Shown here: in pieces, positions 1-13,406 of the stretch
Numbering within the stretch: position 1 is the first letter of the stretch
How the letters are laid out: each line of letters begins with the position of its first letter
NCBI GenBank assembly: GCA_014529385.2
Contig: CM043963.1
Span: forward strand, 5,369,501 to 5,433,500
Origin: Adiantum capillus-veneris
Taxonomy: Eukaryota; Streptophyta; Polypodiopsida; Polypodiales; Pteridaceae
Length of the DNA stretch: 64,000 nt
Reading direction: 5' to 3'
Program-made: the position numbers and the translations under genes
Notes under the pieces: model-generated
What the model was told of the DNA's origin: nothing
The model's database searches: none
The model's input: the letters and a program-made list of their open reading frames with translations, nothing else

Positions 1-228
1 GATTGGAAAATCCATATTGTTCTCTCTAGGTTGAGCTAAGATGCATCCAATAGCATACGCTAACACCTGTGAGCATGCTTTGAAAAACATTTTACAAAAT
101 TCGTCCTTTCTAGAATATACTCTCCTCCATGATCAGAGAGAAGACACAAGAATTTCCCAGCAATAGAGCATAAGCATGAATAACCCACAAACCATCATGA
201 ACCCCACCTGGATCATATGGTATATAAC

Positions 229-1156
229 TCAACCTCCCCAAATCACGAACATATACATCTCCACCTGGATATCAATCAATTGCCCTAGATCATGCATATA
301 ATTGTTTCCTCTTGGATCAAAAGCTAGCTCAGCATCCCCTACATCATAGGGTAGCATCAAATCCCATACAACAACAGGTATCACTAGATATTGGCATGTC
401 CCTTGTGAAATAGGCTCATCCAATTGTTGATCATCAATCACACAGGGGTAGAAGGATTGGTAATTCACCTTGACCCCCTCTAGCATCAAAATTTGGATCA
501 TTCATATCTATATACATCAAGTCTCTGGAAAAATCTTCTTCAAGAGAGTCTTGGGATGAATCAAAAAACATTTCCCTAGTTTGTATAGGCTCAAAACCCA
601 ATAGAGCATCATCCAACAACTGCATAAGGTCATCATCAAACCACATATCGATTAAGGTGCTTATCCATGAAACCAAATTTCTCGGTACCCTTTGCATCTG
701 TAGTTGAGAAGCCTTCCAAAGCTTCATATTATAAGGACATAAGCTCAAGGTCCACCACTTTAGAAGAATCTTCTACCCTGCATATCTCAGGCTGCAAACT
801 AGGCATTCCACATATGGATGCATTCTAGCCACATCTGTTGTAGATTGCCCATCAAGTTTCTCCCCCTCATCCAAATATCTTTGAACTTTTGTATCACAAA
901 GCTCAGCATGCATATTGAAAATTGCCTCTACGTCCCTGTTCATATCATCGGCACAATGAACCCAATCATATGCAACACCAAAAGATTGCAATTTGTTATG
1001 CACCCCCTGTGAATAAGCGTCATCAAGTTCACAAGCACTTTGCCATATTGAGAGTTGTGCATCACAAACTCTTGATAAAGAAGGAGTTTGCACCCCCTCC
1101 AAATTATCACTTTGCATATGGCTCAAAGCATGTTTAGGTGGTACCACTTTTTGCAC
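229..1156 (-). pseudogene. Unrecognised decayed coding-like region, possibly retroelement
   Basis: Three open stretches follow one another on the minus strand (1,156-773, 748-434, 501-229). They lie in different frames and overlap or abut, as expected of one coding sequence broken by frameshifts. The translations are acidic and of normal composition, rich in Asp, Gln and Met, with no low-complexity bias. I recognise no domain, zinc knuckle or catalytic motif. The region is downstream of, and on the same strand as, the gag-like remnant at 1,574-2,073, so it may be a later part of the same decayed element. That link is inference. It could also be unrelated non-coding sequence open by chance. 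Confidence 0.3.
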
Positions 1157-1573
1157 CTTTTGGTGTTACCACTTGCAAAAAGTGGAGACCTGTACAATTT
1201 TCACAAATTTACTTAAAAATTGGTGCTCCATATACTTTTAGATTCTCATTAAGAAGAGCTATCTATTGATATATAATATGATAGGTGATATTTTGTATGA
1301 AGTGTGAGAATGGGGGTCCCAAAGTACTAATTGAAGTAGTGTCCATGACACCCAAAAGTGCTACCACCTATATATGCTTTGACCCATATCTTCAAGCACA
1401 TTTTCTTACAGATCCAAGCCCTTAAAACCTAGTGTATCCAAAACCCTGTAAATCTGATATACATAAGTCCTGTAGATGCTCATGTACATCCACACCCTAT
1501 GAACCCTCATGTGTGTATAGACCCTCTGAATCCTCATGCTTTTCTTGACCTTTTAAGTCTTCAACTTCAACCA

Positions 1574-2073
1574 TCAGCATGAAATTTGCAATTCCAAGCT
1601 TTGCATAGATAGCTTGGACAACCTCTTAATCATCTTTATCCTGTAATAGCCTATCATCCTCAAGCAAGCATTCATAAATAGAAGTTTCCAGCTTAGCTCT
1701 AATCTGCTTAAAAACCTCCGCATAGTTAGGCATATTAACACATTTCTCATCATCTTCATACATGCTTGGATCCCAACGTTCTTGGATAACTACAGCTTTA
1801 AAATCAATCCAACTATGCAGATTTTGTTGTCGAAGCTCTTGGACTCTCTCAATAATCAAGGATCACAAACCTGTCAAATTTTAGAATCTTATTCTCTTTT
1901 GGCACCCCACACAGCTCTAGCTCCTCTTCATAGCAATCCAAGTATCCTACTAGATCATAACCATAAAAAATCCCCTGCTGATCAAAAACTGAGTGTTTGG
2001 CATTTTCAAGTGCTAATTGTAGTAGCATCTCTTGTTTACAATTATCTGACGCTTCAGATTTCCTATTTTCCAT
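1574..2073 (-). pseudogene. Gag-like remnant of a Ty3/gypsy-type retroelement
   Basis: Two overlapping minus-strand open stretches (2,073-1,849 and 1,859-1,626, plus a third frame to 1,574) read as one protein broken by frameshifts. The first piece has a YLDCYEEELELCGV segment and the second an ERVQELRQ...W segment. This order (short helix, a Glu-rich stretch with a Gly-Val turn, then a helix with a conserved Trp) resembles the gag region of plant gypsy elements, where an amphipathic block precedes the zinc knuckle. No zinc knuckle survives here. Upstream, at 2,482-2,165, is another open minus-strand stretch that I cannot assign. The family is judged from overall look only, so this is a weak call. 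Confidence 0.35.
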
Positions 2074-2482
2074 TACTGTCTCCGATACTTTAAAAATTTA
2101 TGTGTTATTCTACCCTTGAAATTCACCCAATTCACTTTTTGTAGACTACTCCAATTCGTAGTTCTCAGTTTTCAAATTGGTACCCATATTTGGATTCATA
2201 TTTTGCACTTGACTTCCATACTACTACTACAAAATAGCATCCATTAATCCCATAATCTGTTGCATGTCTTTCGCTTGGTTTGAGGACATCACTAACTCTC
2301 TGATCTACCTCAGTCAAGTTTCGCATCGGGTTCACCAAACTATCATAGTGATCGTCTCTACAAGGTCGACCGAGAAAGCGTCGGGCTTCTAGCTGGAGAC
2401 AGAGAAGCAACCAAGGTGCAAACCAAGGGGAACAAGTGCAATTAAGAACGGTTTTAGTGTTATTAAGATTATATAGTGACAC

Positions 2483-2883
2483 TTAGCGAGAAATTGTGAA
2501 TAAACTCATCTCTCAGAACAGAAATAATGGTTTAAAACAAACTGAAAGGATACAACGGCACTTAATTGCTGCTTGCAATCCTCCGGTACTTCTAAATGTT
2601 GACCTCAATAACGCTTTGCAAGCCAATTGCATACGCCATCGTCAATACGCTCTTCGATTTTCAAACCCTTAATAGGAAATTCCTAATTTGTTAGAAGTAG
2701 CATGAAATTTCCGCCCACAAATCCCACCCTATCCACTTTCCCAGCTCTTGAAATCCGTGCTAAACGCTTCCCGAACAAGTAGCTTGGTGATCAAATCTTC
2801 CTTTTTCCATTGCCTTCTCCCTCCAAGAAAGAGAGAGAGTGTATGGAGCGGATCTCTTGTCCACTGCTTGCCCACGACCTTCT
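2483..2883. other. No gene seen
   Basis: There is no supported coding sequence in this stretch. GA/CT-rich sequence begins towards its right end and leads into the repeats at 2,884-3,079. Confidence 0.5.
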
Positions 2884-2967
2884 CCTTTGTTTCTTCAAGG
2901 TCCAAAGAGAGAGAGAAAGAGCCCTCCTTTGTTTCTTCAAGGTCCAAAGAGAGAGAGAAAGAGCCCT
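2884..2967. repeat. Two tandem copies of a 42-bp unit
   Basis: The unit begins CCTTTGTTTCTTCAAGG and ends in AGAGAGAAAGAGCCCT. It occurs at 2,884 and again at 2,926, exactly 42 bp apart. Because 42 is divisible by three, every reading frame shows a 14-residue peptide repeat. I treat those short frames as artefacts of the repeat. Confidence 0.85.
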
Positions 2968-3028
2968 TCTTTGTTGTGTCTCAAGAGAGAGAGAGACGAA
3001 GAGTGTCCCTCATTTCCCACCGAGGTCT

Positions 3029-3030
<2 letters not shown>

Positions 3031-3079
<49 letters not shown>
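3031..3079. repeat. (GA)n microsatellite
   Basis: An uninterrupted GA dinucleotide run of about 49 bp. Open reading frames through it encode Arg-Glu or Ser-Leu repeats and are not evidence of genes. Confidence 0.95.
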
Positions 3080-3086
<7 letters not shown>

Positions 3087-6000
3087 ATTCCTTCTTCCTC
3101 GCAAGCTCGAGAGAGCGTTCCAAAGCCCTTACCCTTCTTGCTTTCCCTTCTGCAATCCCTACTCTCTTTCTCCTTTGTCGTGGCTCAAGAGAGCTTCCGA
3201 AAAATCCTCCCCACTCCCCTTTTCTCAATACCCTAATCTCCCTCTTATCTCCTCTTACACACCCTTTGAAGCCCCTCCATAAATCCCTAAATAATTAGCC
3301 CCTCCACGGCAGTCCGGTGTCATGATTGTTGTGGCGTGGGAGCGGGGACTTGATAATGTGGCAGGCGCGGGCTTAACAGCAGCACCAAAAGCAGTAAGAG
3401 TGGGGCCAAAAACCGTCACCTTTGCCTACTTTGAAATTTTTTCTTCTTTGCCACATCTGTTTGAGTACCACCTCAACCTGCACGAGACAATCTCTTCCCT
3501 TTGGCCCTGCTCTCGCTGCTCGCCCACCTCACACCATGTCTTTCTCTTTCTCCTTCCCATTTACACACACTAAGGCTACAATGGGCGGCCCCTTTGGCTT
3601 TGGGCGGCCATTAACATAGTGGATGGCCGCTTCCTTTAGGCAGCCATCATCTGCATGGACACCACATTTAGCATACACATCGACCAACGCAACGCCTCGC
3701 ACGGCATTTGGCACGTATTCCCTCTTTTTCCATATACACATTGATCAAAGCATTGTCTCTCATGGCATTCGAAACACAAAGCTCGTTAAGAACTTAACGT
3801 GATTTTATAAAGACATCACATTTAACATGCATATCGACCAAATCATTCCTCATCACAACATCCAACACCAAGACCCTGCCAAGCACAACATATTCCCATC
3901 AGCCCCTACTAACAATACCACTAACAATACCATCGTAAGTGTTGTTGCCCATTTCAATTTCCCAGATAGTACCACTTGCGTTCATGATGCAAGTATAAGT
4001 GATTTCATTTGAGTAAAGGCAATGGCAAATCACTACATTAGGCATATACCTCATCCACAGTAGTGCCGATCACAAGTCCACAAGCATATCTAGCAATCAA
4101 TGCACTACAACAGATGACATTCCAAACAATATTCTCCTCGAGTACTTATTCTACCGCATTCTAAAACCTAGATGAATCTCAATTGTGGAACCGGCCCCCG
4201 ATAAATGGGCAATATCTGGGCAAACAAGGCTCCAAATGGCTAGCTAAAAATACCGACATGCTCCACAAAGAAAGTAATTTAGACCCATGCATTCATATCA
4301 ACTTTGACCCTTTATCAGCAGACAGCTGCCCTATCCGACCCAGGTTTGTAAATTGTCCTAGCTTCAAACTGACATAGCTTCTTCACTGTAGCTCCAATTG
4401 ACAAGCCGTAAAGATAGGCATGGAGAGCACATCAAACACTACAATTTGTCTTATAAAATCACATTTTAGCAGCATCACTACAACTCGGCTTGTAAGCACC
4501 AATCTTCCTTTCTAGGCACCGAGCCCACATTTTGAATACATTTCAATCCTCTTGCTGACATAACAGCTCATTACATTGTTTATAAGTTTGGCAAAACCTC
4601 GATAATGTATGCAGATTTTCATCTTTCACCTTGTGCCCCCAGAGTGGCACAACAATGATACCATCATTGCTCTATCTATATGTCTTATCTCTAAGGATTC
4701 ATCAAGGTTCTTTATATTCAATTTTTTAGGTTGACCGAATGGTGGAGCAGCATTGAGATTGAATGCTTATATTTACAAAGTGATTTGCTTTTGGTAATAA
4801 TTTCTTGTGTGAGGAAATGCATGTGACATTGGTCACAACCTTTTCTCTTCCTACAAATTTTCTAGGCTTAAAATATATGGAGAGTGACGAGAAACGCCTC
4901 TTTCCAAACAATTGTTTCATGAGTTTTGGTTGAGTGGGTGTGTAGTTTGATTGTTGTTTCTTGATTGTGTCTAGAAGGTCGAATTTCATGTTTTCTAATT
5001 GTCTATGTCAACTATGCTTTGTTTGTTCTTAGCAACTAAGGTTTTGATGGTTGTCAATAAGGCGTATTGGAAAAGACATAAAGTGTATTGTGATTTTTTA
5101 ATTAAGCATTGAAATTAGTGTTGGTGAGGTTAACTAAGGATAGATAAATTTGATAGGTAACTTTTGTGATGCTTATTGTGCTTAATGGTTAAATGATAGT
5201 TATGTGTGGATATGGACTAAAGTGGTCTGTTTAACATGGAGTATAAATCCATGCACTATCTTTCATTCCTTTTTGACATTATTTACTCATGGCCATTGTG
5301 CTCAATGCAATAGTTTTTATTTTGTTAGGTGAAAGTTTCATATTAAAAATGGATCACCACTACGTTTGGCTAGTGAATTGTGTTGGTGGTTGGGATTACA
5401 AATATTTCCTCCTTTTCTTCATGTAACCCACATGATGGATCCTACTACAATTGACATACTAGTAACCTTTTCCTCCTCCTACATGGATACCAAGAAAAAA
5501 AAACGTCAAATAGAAACAATGTGATAAGTCCTCTCCTTCTTTTGATTTTTTTTTTCCACATATGTCAATCCAAAAATTTACATGGTAATATAATGGCAAT
5601 ATTGTATAAGATTTAGAATGAACTCCTAGGTTCTTGTCAAATCAAATATTTAGAATAACCTAAATTTTATATAATTTAGATAATTGATCATGCCAATAGA
5701 AATAAAATGGCTTGCTTATCAACTTCCATACTACCTATTTTTTTAGATAAACTCAACATATATCATTTCTCAATGTATTTTATTGATATACATCTAACAG
5801 CACCAATTGATCTTTCTTTGACGGGTTACCTCTCTCTATAGACACAAATGCTATATATGATGTACCTTCTATTCTCTTCTTTTTCTTAAGGTCTCCATAT
5901 TATACAACATCTCTTACAATATCTTCTTATACAAAATCCCACAGTAGATCTACTATACACATTTGATAAAATGTTCACTTTAATTGTTATTTTGTAAGTT

Positions 6001-7690
6001 ACTCTCTCATCACTATCTACAGAAGCCATTCGCTTAGTAATGAACGATTATATCCCTTAGCAGGGATGTAATGTAATTTGATTTTTACATTGATTGCTCT
6101 ACAGTTATCTTAAATTTTGCAGCATATGTAGTGAAAGTTTTGTTGCATATTACTTGATATTTCTCCATTTATTTGCTTTTGTATCACAACACTCCCAACA
6201 TTTCTAATACTCCTTGGTAGAGGTATACAATTACTAAAGGGTACTTATACTTTTATACCAAAAGTTGATATCAAGACTTTCCATTAAGAGACCTACTTGT
6301 AGTCTATCCAAGCAGTTATTCATTGACCTTGATACTACTTTATCACAAGACCGATACTCAAGAGTTATTCTAGCTTTAGAAACCACTCTACAAATTTATA
6401 TAGTACCCTCATTATCCATTTGTTTGTACTCGAATTTTCATGCTTTTAATCCCAACTTTACATCAATTTTATCACCGACGGATTTTAAAATGTTAATGTA
6501 TTTAGTGTGCAGTCAAATTGTTGTTGAAATTAACAAGAAATCATATTTGGAGCCTTGTCTTTTAGAAACACTTTGGCAGATCAAGCTAAGTACAATGCTA
6601 CCATATTAGAGACCGTCCAGGTTTGAAATTTTTCAATGTGTTTTCATAACATACATCTAATCAGATCATTTCAATCTTCTCTGCTAAGTAAGCTCTCTCT
6701 ATGTATCTTTAGACCCAGATGCCATATATAATATATCATCCTAGTGCTTATTCCACTTCCTTTCTCATATTAAGATCTCCAAATTTCCTTGATTTCCATA
6801 TTTTTTCTTGAGTTTAATATCAGTTTGCTAAATTATTGCTCATTATATTTAATTTCTTTTAGGTGAATCTCTCTGTAGATATTTTCATGAGGCTACACCC
6901 AAGAAATTTTGCAACAAGCAAGAATAGTGCTGTATACTTTTACAAGATAGAGCTCTTTTACTTGTCTAAATTGTGTTATAAGCTATAAAATTAATTATAT
7001 TTTACATCATAGCTTGTACTTGCATTGATTAGATCTTTTACTAAGATGATTTTTCGTACAACTATGCAACCACTCACATGAGCTCAAGTGATTTGGGATG
7101 ATTGTCAATGCTCTCACATACTTCAATACCCCAACCTATTTCAATTCTGTATCAAAAACGTAGTAATTTTTTATTTTATTTTTTGCATTGTATATTCCAT
7201 TGGTCACATGCACATAGATTCAGTGACTTAGGAAGTGTGTAAATGTTCATCCTCGTGTAGATTACGCGAGCTAGGCAAAATGAGTTATACATCTAGATAT
7301 GTTGGTGTTTAGGCAGCACGAGTGCAGATTCGTTGATTTATGCAGCACACCAATAAACTACAATTTCACTATTTTTAAACAATATTAAGTGCAAATATCT
7401 GCCGATTGGAGCATAAAACGAAATGTAGATCCACCAATTAGTCCGCATTAGTGAATATTTCCCGATTTACGAAACACCGATCATAAATTCATGTTGAAGT
7501 GGCTGGTTACCATTGTCCTTAGTATGATTTTTCTAACCCAGGTATATAATAAAAGTGATTTGGATTTGGTATATAATAATTTACTATCGCGATAGTGTTT
7601 ATAAAGTTGGACTTCATATTTCTGAGAATTTATTTACTGAATCATAAGTGTGACCAACGATATCCAAATACATTAGGATATTACATATAT
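3080..7690. other. AT-rich DNA without recognisable genes
   Basis: I saw no conserved protein motif, RNA gene or repeat structure here. The longest open stretch (6,265-6,609, plus strand, 114 codons) has AT-driven composition and no recognisable domain. The part from about 4,700 to 7,700 is strongly AT-rich with short homopolymers. It may be old decayed transposon sequence, but nothing in it can be assigned. Confidence 0.5.
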
Positions 7691-7865
7691 TTCTTATTCT
7701 AGTGGTGTGCGACATTAGAATATGTAGTATGTGGATGACAAAAAGCATATGTACAATGTTCTTTAAGTTTATGAATATATTGCTTATTCTAGTGGTGTGA
7801 GACACTAGAATATGTAGTATATGGATGACGACAGGCATACACAATGTTGTTTAAGTTTATGAATT
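7691..7865. repeat. Tandem duplication, unit about 90 bp
   Basis: A segment containing CTTATTCTAGTGGTGTG followed by ACTAGAATATGTAGTAT starts at 7,691 and recurs 90 bp later at 7,781. The copies differ by several substitutions and a short deletion, so the duplication is not recent. Confidence 0.8.
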
Positions 7866-8192
7866 TTTCTTTCAATATATGATATTTTTTACGTAGAATT
7901 TTTTTTCTTTGTCAACTATGATTTGAAAATTACTATCTTTGAAACTAAGGACAAATGCTTTCTAACGGAGAGGAATATAATGGAAATTGATATATTATTA
8001 TTTATTGTAACTGACAGGTGAAAAAATCATGATCGAGCTATGGGCTATGCAAAAAATATTACATTTATGTAATTTTATTATTCAAGTTCTCTTTATGAAC
8101 TATGATCATTATTATGTCCAACTAGGTAGTCTGTATCCATTTTTTAGCATTCAAGAAATCTATAAATCAACACCTGCAATAGGAAAATGATC

Positions 8193-8652
8193 ACTCATGC
8201 GCGGGGGGTGCACCCAGTTTCTATGTTTATGCTTCTCTCCTCTCCTCTCTTCTCTCTTGTCATGCCGGTGTAGCACTCCAATCTAGAAGGTCCACGTGCA
8301 CAAGTTCTCCTACTCCCTCTCGCACTTTGCCTCCCTTTATTCGAGTATAGTGTGGATTATGTGCTTGTGAAATATGTCAGGTATGTGAAGCTACGGTTTC
8401 ATGGTCTGGAGCACGTTACTCATGCGGGGGGGGGGGGGGGGATTGCACCCAGTTTCTATGTTTATGCTTCTCTCCTCTCCTCTCTTCTCTCTTGTCATGC
8501 CGGTGTAGCACTCCAATCTAGAAGGTCCACGTGCACAAGTTCTCCTACTCCCTCTCGCACTTTGCCTCCCTTTATTCGCGTATAGTGTGGATTATGTGCT
8601 TGTGAAATATGCCAGGTATGTGAAGCTATGGTTTCATGGTCTGGAGCACGTT
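8193..8652. repeat. Tandem duplication, unit about 225 bp, with poly-G expansion
   Basis: The block beginning ACTCATGCG and ending GGAGCACGTTA occurs at 8,193-8,417 and again at 8,418-8,652. The copies are nearly identical over a CT-rich section and the segment ending in TTTATTCG. The main difference is the G run near the start: about six G in the first copy and about sixteen in the second. Near-identity indicates a recent duplication or an assembly duplication. Confidence 0.92.
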
Positions 8653-10180
8653 ATTTTTGGTTTTTTAATGGCTCTCCATGCCTCCTTCTGAAGCAGCTGC
8701 TTCTTGGTGTGTATAATGGAGTCAAGATAAATCTTTACTATTGAACACTAGAAGAACCCCCAACAAAACCCACTGAAGCATCAAATACATCATATTCAAA
8801 TTCTTAGGTCATGAATTTATTATTGATAGGATCTAATTTGAACAAATCTAACGAAGATTTTTAGAGTAATGCTAATATAAAACCATCAAACATTTGTTCC
8901 ATATAGATTGCCTAGAGCCTTAGACTAGTATCTGAAGTAGCTAGAGCACCAAAGTCTAAAGTGAATAATGATAACTAAGACGGGTACATTAAAGAACAAA
9001 ATTTCTAAAAAATCAAATCATAATCATTATAAATATTGATGAAGACATGTGTGACACATCAAGTATAGCTGTTATCTTCTCTAGGTGTGAAAGTAATGGG
9101 TTAATTATGGAGAAAATTAGAATCACCGTGAGGAGCGTGTGTGACCCTAAGTCCATTTTCATTATCCTCTATACATACTTACACAACCCACTCCACAAAT
9201 GCATCTACCTACACATATGAATAGTAAAACATCACCACTATTTGTGCTCTCTTTCCATCTCGAGCTAGTTCAAGCAAAATATCATTCTCAACCCAATCCC
9301 CTTCCCAATATTTAGAGATGGGGAAACTTGAATGCGAGTTTACATGGAATGTGTTTGATTTACCTAGTGGACTTACCATCAATTGCGTTGTAACATACGA
9401 TTGTATTGACCAATCACAGTCTAGTGTGGATACTTATAAATTGGACCAACTAGTCCTATGCTCAAATGCTTTAACAGTATGATCTTGGAGAATTCTTGAA
9501 CCTTTTTTTTATAGAGCCTAGGCATGAAATATTGATCTTTATGTCATTTGTATTTTCCAATTAATTGTTCTAGAGTCTGGATCTAAAACACTAGTAATCT
9601 TAACCATATTTTGAATCTAAATGAAATCTCAATTGTCTCATAATATCTGAAGTCTATTTTAGCTCAACTTATTTGTTCATCTGAAGTCTAATGTCAAGTC
9701 ATCTGATGTCTAAATCTATCGTCTTGTATTCTGAAGTTTAATGTTCTTACCTGGTCATTTAATCATCTAAACTTGGCCAATTACTCTAAGTTTAACTGTG
9801 GAATATCTATCAAGCAATCCAACTCATTCCAGTCCCATGAGTCAAGATAACATTGCTCATTTACCCTTTTCTCTCAAACAAATGAGGAAATGTGATACCA
9901 AATGTGATACACTCTTGTCTCACGATGATGGTAGAATCATGAACTTTCCTTGATATCATGAGAAATCATAGAAAATGGAAAAATGGAGCTAAATGTGTGT
10001 AACTCTCCACCCATATTGGAAAATCATTTTCTTCTAAATCAATCCATGATCTTCTAAAATAGTCCATGAGAACTTTCCCTTGAGGATCCACTGGGGCGTC
10101 TTCCAATTACCTCTTGGCATACCTGTCCCATGCTTGCAACATTTCCTACTTAAGAACCCCCAAGCATAGGGCCGAATTCC
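8653..10180. other. No gene seen
   Basis: AT-rich intergenic-looking sequence. A loosely recurring ATCTGAAGTCTA phrase at about 9,645-9,740 suggests a very degenerate short tandem repeat. No coding sequence is supported. Confidence 0.5.
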
Positions 10181-10345
10181 CACAATTTGTGACTAATCTT
10201 TGCAACTTTTTCCTTATATTGTAGTCACATTTGAGATGTCTTAACCATCTATCCTAGTTACTTGCCACAATTTGTGGCTAATCTTTGCAACTTTGTCCTT
10301 CTATTGTAGTCATATTTGAGATGTCTTAACCATCTATCCTAATTT
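10181..10345. repeat. Tandem duplication, unit about 85 bp
   Basis: CACAATTTGTG followed by CTAATCTTTGCAACTTT begins at 10,181 and recurs at 10,266. Both copies end in ATGTCTTAACCATCTATCCTA. A few substitutions separate them. Confidence 0.85.
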
Positions 10346-10530
10346 CACACTTGCACGTGGTCTATCTTTAGTACACATGCCTAGTCCAAGACCTTAGGCA
10401 TTATGAGATCTCATAGACTCGGCGTCTTTTCACTACTTGTCTCCCTATAAATACGGCTTAGTTTACTTGATTTCTAACAAAAATTGTTGGGGGACTACAT
10501 GTCAGAACAATCTATTCGCCATGAAAATTG

Positions 10531-10666
<136 letters not shown>

Positions 10667-12129
10667 TTCTCCTATTGTGTAGCACATTGCTCCAATTTTT
10701 CCTCATGAGAGATAATAATTTAGAAGAAATGACTTCATTATCAACTCTTATATCACCTCACCCTTCTTGCTCCTTGGCCTTGAGAGTCGAGACAGCTCTC
10801 TAGTGAATCATGCATTCTCTTGTTGAGTCCATAGGTGAGGCATCTTTGGGTTGAAAGAGTGGAAGAACTTTGTGTTGAATACCATCCCTCATCCATGCTT
10901 CCCTTTGGATGGGCTTTCATGAAGGAATCCCTCTAAAGTCTTCATAATTCACTCCAAAAAGGACATCTACATATTGTGAATAGTGCCAGTCACCACCACT
11001 TCCTCTTGGACATAGACTGGAAGATTCATAAGATTCATCAAATTGTTAATGCATAAGATCCTCTACCATGCACATAGTTTCATTTGAATTAAGATGTGCC
11101 TCTTCAACGGAATGCTTATCGATCTCTTGTGATGATATCCACCTAACCAACTTGATTATTTTGCTCTTATTTTGTAAATGGTATTCTTTATATCATTTAG
11201 GAGGCAATCCTTCATGGTGATTGACATCACAAACTGCATGAACTTGTGCCAATCATGCTACTTCGGCCTGCTAAGGTTTTCATTCTATATAAATGCTATC
11301 TTTAGCCCATGAGACTTTGAACCTATCTTCTTGATTTTTTGTGACTCTCACAACAACCATGGTGAACTTGGAAGTGTAGCTTTACCATTTGTCTTTGTTT
11401 TGGGCCAGATCTATGGCATGCGATCTTGTTCTTACAAGTCGTCCCTTTTGTCCGTTGCTCTCCTTCTTACTGATCAAGGTCTTCTACAAAGACTCTACCT
11501 TATTCTTAATGAAGTACTAGAAGACCTTTATAGACATCATCTTGCGTAAAACATCCTCCTTTTACCACTAGGCACCACACTTCAAATGGGCATTCTTTCA
11601 TAGGCTTGTACTCTTTACCAAAGAGGAGGAATCATTCCAACACACATGGATCCAATTGTAGTCCATGATGTGAGAAGCTTCTTGATATCTCCTCTAGTGG
11701 GTGGCATTGCATTACCACGCAAAAGAATTTGCTCCTTCAGCAATCAAATATCAAGAAGCGCTATCATAATTAGATCATTAACAGAAATGAGTCACTACAT
11801 AAGATGCTCGCACATTGAAATTATGACTCCACTATATAGAGTGGGACACATGCCTACTTGCGAAATCCATCGTCCTTATCTTGATGAAGATTTCTATGTA
11901 GTGACTACCTATGTTCTATATCTTTGGTTGTCATACTTTGTGGTTCATTTTTTAGGTCCAAGAATGCATCAAGCATCTCATCTTCATTGTGCTCCTCCTC
12001 AACATCTCGCTTGGATACATTAGCATTTGAGATATAATCGTAGGGAGAATATTTCTTGGCGAGCATTTTTTTGGAATCTGGCGACGAGCAGATTCCAAAA
12101 AGATACGTTTCCTCTCTTCTCAACTCTAT

Positions 12130-12130
<1 letters not shown>
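10667..12130. other. No supported gene; possible decayed coding sequence
   Basis: Plus-strand open stretches at 11,331-11,549 and 11,646-12,023 show no recognisable domain. Several minus-strand segments (about 12,045 down to 10,750) read as coding-like peptide phrases interrupted by many stops, which could be an old retroelement body. I cannot name a family, so no gene is called. Confidence 0.35.

Positions 12131-12224
<94 letters not shown>
12131..12224. repeat. Compound (CT)n(CA)n microsatellite
   Basis: About 74 bp of CT repeat with one TTT interruption is followed directly by about 20 bp of CA repeat. The same CT-then-CA order occurs at 21,961-22,054. Confidence 0.95.
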
Positions 12225-12453
12225 AAATGCAACCATTTTCTGACCTAGTAGAGAGCAGTTCACTCTTTTGATCATAACTTCTTCATCCAAATTTCGATTT
12301 GGGTGATCTATAGCCTCAATCGAAAAGCAAAAATCCCTCTACGCATTGATGTAAAGACAAAAAGATTTAGAGTTATTGAAGGTATTTCTGTAGCAGCATT
12401 TCTGAAGTGAACAGGTTCAAGAAAATTGACTCTCATCTCTTATTTTACATACA

Positions 12454-13353
12454 ATGTCTTCCGGCACTCGCAAGGGTTCTTCTTCTTCAACAAGGTCCAC
12501 AACCATTGTGGAAAATGATCCAAAATCTCCTAAGTGTGAAGATAGCAACACAACCACCCAACCAACGACATCGGAAACCATGATCATGGCGTACTTGGTA
12601 TCATTGCAAGAGACCGTAAACAAACAAGGCGAAGACTTACGAGCACGTGTAATGGAGAATGGCACACTAAGGGTACTTGTGGTTGAGAATGAGAATCTCA
12701 AGAGGACACTTGAGATGCAAACAACACGTTTGATGCAACTTGAAGAGGAAGTCAAGGAATGTAAATGCTCTCTTGTGGACTTGAATGCTTTGAAGGAACG
12801 GATAAGCAAAGTGGAGCATGACCATGTATTGAAAGAGGACAAATTTGACACTATGACCCGGGATGTACGCGACATGAAAAATGTATGCACAAACAAGTCT
12901 TGGGCTGATGTATGTGGTAGCATTGTGGTTTCTAATTCCTCACTCATGCAAGCTATGTTTCAAACAAAGAATGTTGAGAATGTGGATCTGGAGGAGTTGA
13001 AGAAACGGGAGCAATGTTCCAATAACATTGTTATTCGTGGAATTCCCAAAGAGAAGTTAGAGACACCTCCTTCTCTTGCCATTGTTATTGAAGATTTCTT
13101 CAAAACGCACTTTGGCATGTCTGAAGTTATGGTCTATGGAGCACATAGAGTGGGGAATCAAGGAGCTCCTCGCTCGGGAGAACGGCCAATTGTATGCACC
13201 ATGCCGGATGAGACCAAGTGAAAGATTATCCTTGATAACAGTTGGATCTATTTGAGAGATAAAAAATGTTTTTTATGTGAAGGTCGCACTATTAAGCAAC
13301 AAAATATGCATCACAAGGCATATGAGGAAAAGAAGGAGATCTCTCATGAATAA
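12454..13353 (+). pseudogene. LINE ORF1 (L1-type RNA-binding protein), one in-frame stop
   Basis: The ATG at 12,454 opens a 255-codon frame that stops at TGA 13,219-13,221. The same frame then continues for 43 codons to TAA 13,351-13,353, so the TGA looks like a nonsense mutation inside a roughly 299-residue protein. Residues 1-45 are Ser/Thr-rich and about 60-145 form a heptad-like coiled coil. Around residue 190 comes a block with NNIVIRGIP and then AHRVG, the hallmark of the RNA-recognition core of L1-type ORF1 proteins. These proteins trimerise through the coiled coil and coat LINE RNA. An endonuclease reading frame follows 54 bp downstream in the same orientation, which supports the LINE assignment. 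Confidence in the family is good; function is lost. Confidence 0.75.
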
Positions 13354-13406
13354 AATGTGCCCAAGGAGGAGGCAAGTCCCCCAAGCAAATAGAGACCGAG
13401 TTACAA

